Source of the DNA: Candidatus Eiseniibacteriota bacterium
GTDB taxonomy: Bacteria > Joyebacterota > Joyebacteria > Joyebacterales > Joyebacteraceae
Direction of reading: 5' to 3'
Assembly (NCBI GenBank): GCA_030638405.1
Contig: DAOWER010000188.1
Coordinates: forward strand, 1 to 9,077
Length of the DNA stretch: 9,077 nucleotides
Shown here: positions 6,499-9,077 of the stretch, in pieces
Position numbering within the stretch: position 1 is the first letter of the stretch
Layout: each line of letters opens with the position of its first letter
The notes under the pieces: generated by a model
What the model saw: the letters and a program-made list of their open reading frames with translations, nothing else
Database searches by the model: none
What the model was told of the DNA's origin: nothing
Made by a program: the position numbers and the translations under genes

Positions 6499-8685
6499 AT
6501 GATGCGCTCAGCAGCTGTGATAGCGGCCACTCTGGCGCTCCTCTGCGCGACGGCACCTGCACCCGCCGACGATCGCTACGACAACACGTTCATGAAGGAC
6601 TTCATCATGGACGCGCCGTGGAGGGTGACCGACGCGACCACCGCGATCCCCCTGACCATCATCCTCAAGGACTGCGACACCGACGACATCCGAGAGCTGC
6701 ACTGGATACGGTGCTGGGACGTGACGTCGGGAGAGACGATGCTCTGGAGCCACGACTTCGGCGACGAGCAGATAGGCGACGATGCCCACGAGTCCAACTA
6801 CTGGACATACATAACGACCGTCACGGAAGGCCACCCGTCGCTCCCGAACGGCACGCCGCTGACACCGGCGAGCCTGGGATACGGTTCCGGTGACGACATC
6901 AGCCTCAGGATCAGCATCTACTACCGGGACGACTGGTTCAACTACACGGAGACGCGGTACCTGCGGGTGCGCGTCGGGCACGGCGCCTACCCGTGGCCCG
7001 AGGGGTGGTACGGCGGAGACACGCATTGCCACACGATGTACACAAACAACATCGCGGAGTTCGGCGCGCCGCTGCCGGCGGTCGCGATGACCGCGGAGGC
7101 AATGGGACTCCACTGGCTGACGACGACCGACCACTCGTGCGACTTGGACGAGACGGGCGACGGTTTGTTCTCCTACGCCACGACTCACTGGGAGTACACG
7201 ATCCAGGACGAATCCGGAACCCAGACGGTCTACCGGGACAACACCGCCTTCGGGTCCGCCTGGAACGCGCTCGGGGACGATGTCGCACAGTTCGATTCTC
7301 CGAGCCTCAGGCTGTACCGCGCGGTGGAACTCAACTCCTCGTCAGTCGACGCGGACTCCTACGAGAAGACGCTGCACGGCCTCTTCTACAACGATGCCTA
7401 CATCTCCTCACCCCTGAGCGGGGCGATCGGCGAGCGCCCGGTGACCCCGACGCTGCCCTCTGCTCTCTCCCAACTGTCGGGCGGCGGGTTCGCGTACGCG
7501 GCGCATCCCCTGTCGGACATGAGCGCGGAGTGGGGCGGTATCGACTGGACCGTGAACGGCGCGGCGTGGGGCGACGAGGACATCGCCACGGCCCTCGGTC
7601 ACGAGGTCTTCCGCGGGCTCGAGGCGTTCAACACGCGCGCGACGCGCTACTCGTCCGACCAGAACAACCCGTGGGCCGACTTCGACGCAGGAGTCCAGCC
7701 GGACAACCCCCACCCGGAGGAGCTGCTCCAGGGAATCGCTCTGTGGGACGGCTGCCTGGGGGCCAACCTCGACCCCGTCCGCAAGGTCTTCTTCGCTGGT
7801 GGAAGCGACGCCCACGGCGACTTCAACTACGGCGCGTACTTGAGCGTGGACAACTACGCCACCGACAACGCGATCGGGAAGGTGCAGACGGTCGTCTTCG
7901 TGCCCGACGGCGGGAACAGCGCAGGCCATCGCTACGGACCGGGGAACCTCCCACCGATGTCCGAGATCCTGTCCGCCTACCGGGCCGGGCGATCGGTCGT
8001 GACTGACGGGCCTTTCGTCGAGATCGGCGTAGACAAGAACGGCGATGGGGACTTCGACGATCCGGACGACCTCACGGTAGGTGACGACGCGAGCGGTCCG
8101 TCTGCCGCCAGTCTGCCCATGACGGTCCGTTGGGCGTCGAGCCCGGACTTCGGTCCCGTCACGACAGCCCGTCTCATCGTCGGGGACGAGGTGGGGACCT
8201 CGACCGTACTGTCGCTGGATCCGAGCGCGACCGGTGAGGAATGGTCCGGCGAGAGAGTCGTGGAGCTGGGGCTGTATGGCTTCGCGGGGGCGCGCTACTT
8301 CCGGGCCGAGTGCACGACCGACCGCGGCGACGACGTGTTTCGTGCGTACACCAATCCCATCTGGGTGACGTTCGACGAAACATCGGTGGCAGAGGGCGAG
8401 GCCGGAAGCACGCGTCTCAGCCTGGTGATCCCGCGGAACCCCTTCGCGGGAAGCACGTCCGTGGAGTTCGCCGTACCTGGCGGTGGTGAGGCGACCGTGA
8501 CTGTTCACGACGTGTCAGGCCGGTTGGTGAAGATGCTCCACCACGGACAGGTTTCGGCGGCGCCTGAGATGGTGCGGTGGAACGGGACCGACGTGAGCGG
8601 ACACACCGTGGCGTCCGGCGTCTATCTGTTCAGACTGCGGTCGAGGGGTGGTGTCGCGGTGACGAAGGGTGTTCTCCTTCAATAG
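6499..8685 (+). CDS. Exported PHP-domain metallohydrolase (CehA/McbA type) with C-terminal sorting-type domain
   Basis: A predicted metal-dependent hydrolase of 728 aa. Residues 1-23 are a signal peptide (cleavage near APA before DD). Residues about 24-165 are a beta-rich region I do not recognise. The PHP domain spans about 170-530. Its probable metal ligands are H176 and H178 in GDTHCHT, D211-H212 in TTTDHS, E277 in RAVELN, H336 in AAHP, and D437 and H439 in GGSDAHGD. A CehA-like EAFN motif is at 375-378. The D-rich loop at 512-524 (DKNGDGDFDD) looks like an EF-hand/dockerin-type calcium site. A beta domain follows, then the FlgD-Ig/T9SS-like domain (about 636-728) ending KGVLLQ; its entry motif is eroded to PRNPF. 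Most PHP proteins are cytoplasmic phosphoesterases, while CehA/McbA members include an ester-cleaving carbaryl hydrolase, so the substrate cannot be assigned. The complete ligand set suggests an active enzyme. It is the last gene of the probable operon. Confidence 0.85.
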   Translation: MMRSAAVIAATLALLCATAPAPADDRYDNTFMKDFIMDAPWRVTDATTAIPLTIILKDCDTDDIRELHWIRCWDVTSGETMLWSHDFGDEQIGDDAHESNYWTYITTVTEGHPSLPNGTPLTPASLGYGSGDDISLRISIYYRDDWFNYTETRYLRVRVGHGAYPWPEGWYGGDTHCHTMYTNNIAEFGAPLPAVAMTAEAMGLHWLTTTDHSCDLDETGDGLFSYATTHWEYTIQDESGTQTVYRDNTAFGSAWNALGDDVAQFDSPSLRLYRAVELNSSSVDADSYEKTLHGLFYNDAYISSPLSGAIGERPVTPTLPSALSQLSGGGFAYAAHPLSDMSAEWGGIDWTVNGAAWGDEDIATALGHEVFRGLEAFNTRATRYSSDQNNPWADFDAGVQPDNPHPEELLQGIALWDGCLGANLDPVRKVFFAGGSDAHGDFNYGAYLSVDNYATDNAIGKVQTVVFVPDGGNSAGHRYGPGNLPPMSEILSAYRAGRSVVTDGPFVEIGVDKNGDGDFDDPDDLTVGDDASGPSAASLPMTVRWASSPDFGPVTTARLIVGDEVGTSTVLSLDPSATGEEWSGERVVELGLYGFAGARYFRAECTTDRGDDVFRAYTNPIWVTFDETSVAEGEAGSTRLSLVIPRNPFAGSTSVEFAVPGGGEATVTVHDVSGRLVKMLHHGQVSAAPEMVRWNGTDVSGHTVASGVYLFRLRSRGGVAVTKGVLLQ

Positions 8686-8691
8686 GTGTTG

Positions 8692-8782
8692 GGGGTTGGT
8701 CCGGCTTCCCCCAGCGCGCAGTTCAGGCGCGGCGAACGGCGCGCCGTGTGTCTGAGCACGGGGGGAAGACCGGACCAGCCCC
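8692..8782. other. Structured intergenic element folding as a three-way junction
   Basis: The outer arms 8692-8712 and 8761-8782 pair over 21 positions with one G-U pair and one bulged A (8769). Inside, 8714-8724 pairs with 8734-8744 (GCGCGC and GTTC with GAAC and GCGCGC, one A-G mismatch, 9-nt loop). Next, 8745-8748 pairs with 8757-8760 (CGTG with CACG, 8-nt loop). Only A8713 is unpaired at the junction. It begins 6 nt after the gene 3 stop and has no T-tract. It may be a structured 3' UTR element, a small RNA, or a palindromic repeat of the REP or miniature-transposon kind. No homology to a named RNA family is recognised. The folding was done by hand. Confidence 0.6.
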
Positions 8783-8798
8783 AGAGAAGCACTATGGA

Positions 8799-8830
8799 AG
8801 AAGGGCCCGGGCGTCCACCCGGGCCCTTCT
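8799..8830. terminator. Perfect 13-bp hairpin, probable shared terminator for convergent genes
   Basis: AGAAGGGCCCGGG (8799-8811) and CCCGGGCCCTTCT (8818-8830) are exact inverted complements around a 6-nt loop. It sits between the converging genes 3 and 4. Read on the - strand it is followed by the T-rich TTCTTCCATAG, overlapping the end of the stem. On the + strand no T-run follows. It is therefore better supported as the terminator of gene 4, and probably also blocks read-through from gene 3. Confidence 0.65.
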
Positions 8831-8845
8831 CACGCGCTCAGGTCA

Positions 8846-8862
8846 CGCCCGACGTTCGGGCG
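8846..8862 (-). other. Hairpin just downstream of gene 4
   Basis: CGCCCGA and TCGGGCG form a 7-bp stem with a 3-nt loop, starting 17 nt after the gene 4 stop on the - strand. No T-tract follows. It may protect the mRNA 3' end or act together with the hairpin at 8799-8830. Confidence 0.35.
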
Positions 8863-8879
8863 CATCCGTCGTCGCTCGG

Positions 8880-9077
8880 TTACTTCAGCAACACCATCTT
8901 GGCCGTGTCGTCGAAACCCTCCGCCTCCATCCGGCAGAAGTAGACACCGCTTCCAACCGCGACGCCGCGGTTGTCTCGACCGTCCCACACGGCCACGTGG
9001 TAGCCCGGACCGACCTCACCGTCAACAAGCGTGCGAACGAGACGGCCCGCAACGTTGTAGACCGCAAGACGCACATG
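8880..9077 (-). CDS. C-terminal fragment of a fourth protein with the sorting-type domain (5' end outside window)
   Basis: Only the last 65 residues and a TAA stop (8880-8882) are visible; the frame runs open through the window edge. The fragment contains LAVYNVAGRLVRTL, then WDGRDNRGVAVGSGVYFCR, and ends KMVLLK. This matches the second half of the C-terminal domain on the three + strand proteins, so it is a FlgD-Ig/T9SS-like C-terminal domain. GTG at 9074 is an internal valine codon rather than a start, because the domain's N-terminal half (the NPF motif and first strands) must lie upstream, beyond 9077. Nothing can be said about the enzymatic or binding part. Its convergent orientation places it in a separate transcription unit. 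Confidence 0.8.
   Translation of the reverse strand, partial: HVRLAVYNVAGRLVRTLVDGEVGPGYHVAVWDGRDNRGVAVGSGVYFCRMEAEGFDDTAKMVLLK

Noticed and set aside
8686..8943. An 85-codon + strand frame right after gene 3
   Set aside because: It runs through the three-way-junction element and the 13-bp terminator hairpin into the antisense of gene 4. It has no RBS of its own and no recognisable domain.
8880..9074. A complete 64-aa protein starting with GTG at 9074
   Set aside because: The sequence begins in the middle of a known domain and the frame stays open to the window edge, so it is the 3' end of a larger gene.
1..9077. CRISPR arrays, tRNA or rRNA genes, insertion sequences or phage genes
   Set aside because: No regularly spaced repeats, cloverleaf or rRNA motifs, transposase motifs or phage proteins were seen on either strand. 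The protein-coding genes and short structured gaps account for nearly the whole window.

Overview
The window is GC-rich DNA (the third codon positions are mostly G or C). It holds three large co-oriented genes on the + strand and the 3' end of a fourth gene converging on the - strand. All four predicted proteins end in the same roughly 85-residue beta-sandwich. It contains an 'NRPNPFNP'-type entry motif, a 'YN.AGR.V..L' strand, a 'W.G.D..G..V.SGVYF.R' strand and a terminal 'KGVLLK/R/Q'. This is the FlgD-Ig-like / type IX secretion (T9SS) type-A-like C-terminal domain. It is typical of the Fibrobacterota-Chlorobi-Bacteroidota (FCB) group and related uncultured phyla such as Eisenbacteria, Krumholzibacteriota, Latescibacterota and Zixibacteria. 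The high GC points to one of those uncultured lineages rather than to Bacteroidetes. That placement is inference; no rRNA or marker gene is present.

Layout. Positions 1-107 show no convincing gene. A consensus extended -10 promoter element (108-116) lies just ahead of gene 1 (169-2838), an exported peptidylarginine deiminase resembling Porphyromonas PPAD, followed by two Ig-like domains, an alpha/beta domain and the C-terminal sorting-type domain. After a 53-bp gap comes gene 2 (2892-6479), an exported glycoside hydrolase family 57 protein with an N-terminal glycogen/starch-binding (CBM48-type) domain. After a 19-bp gap comes gene 3 (6499-8685), an exported PHP-domain metallohydrolase of the CehA/McbA type. 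The short gaps, shared strand and lack of strong internal terminators suggest one operon. Positions 8686-8879 separate gene 3 from the convergent gene 4 fragment (8880-9077, - strand). That gap is densely structured: a 91-nt element that folds into a three-way junction, a perfect 13-bp hairpin that is probably a shared terminator, and a 7-bp hairpin just after gene 4.

How the genes may work together. All three complete proteins carry signal peptides, and all four carry the same C-terminal domain, so they look like surface-displayed or secreted enzymes. Predicted activities are citrullination of peptide arginines (gene 1), alpha-glucan cleavage or transfer (gene 2) and phosphoester or related metal-dependent hydrolysis (gene 3). 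A role in processing external or cell-surface polymers is plausible, but the sequence does not prove that the three act in one pathway. The most notable observation is that gene 1 keeps not only the deiminase catalytic residues but also the arginine pair that in PPAD gives specificity for C-terminal arginine.
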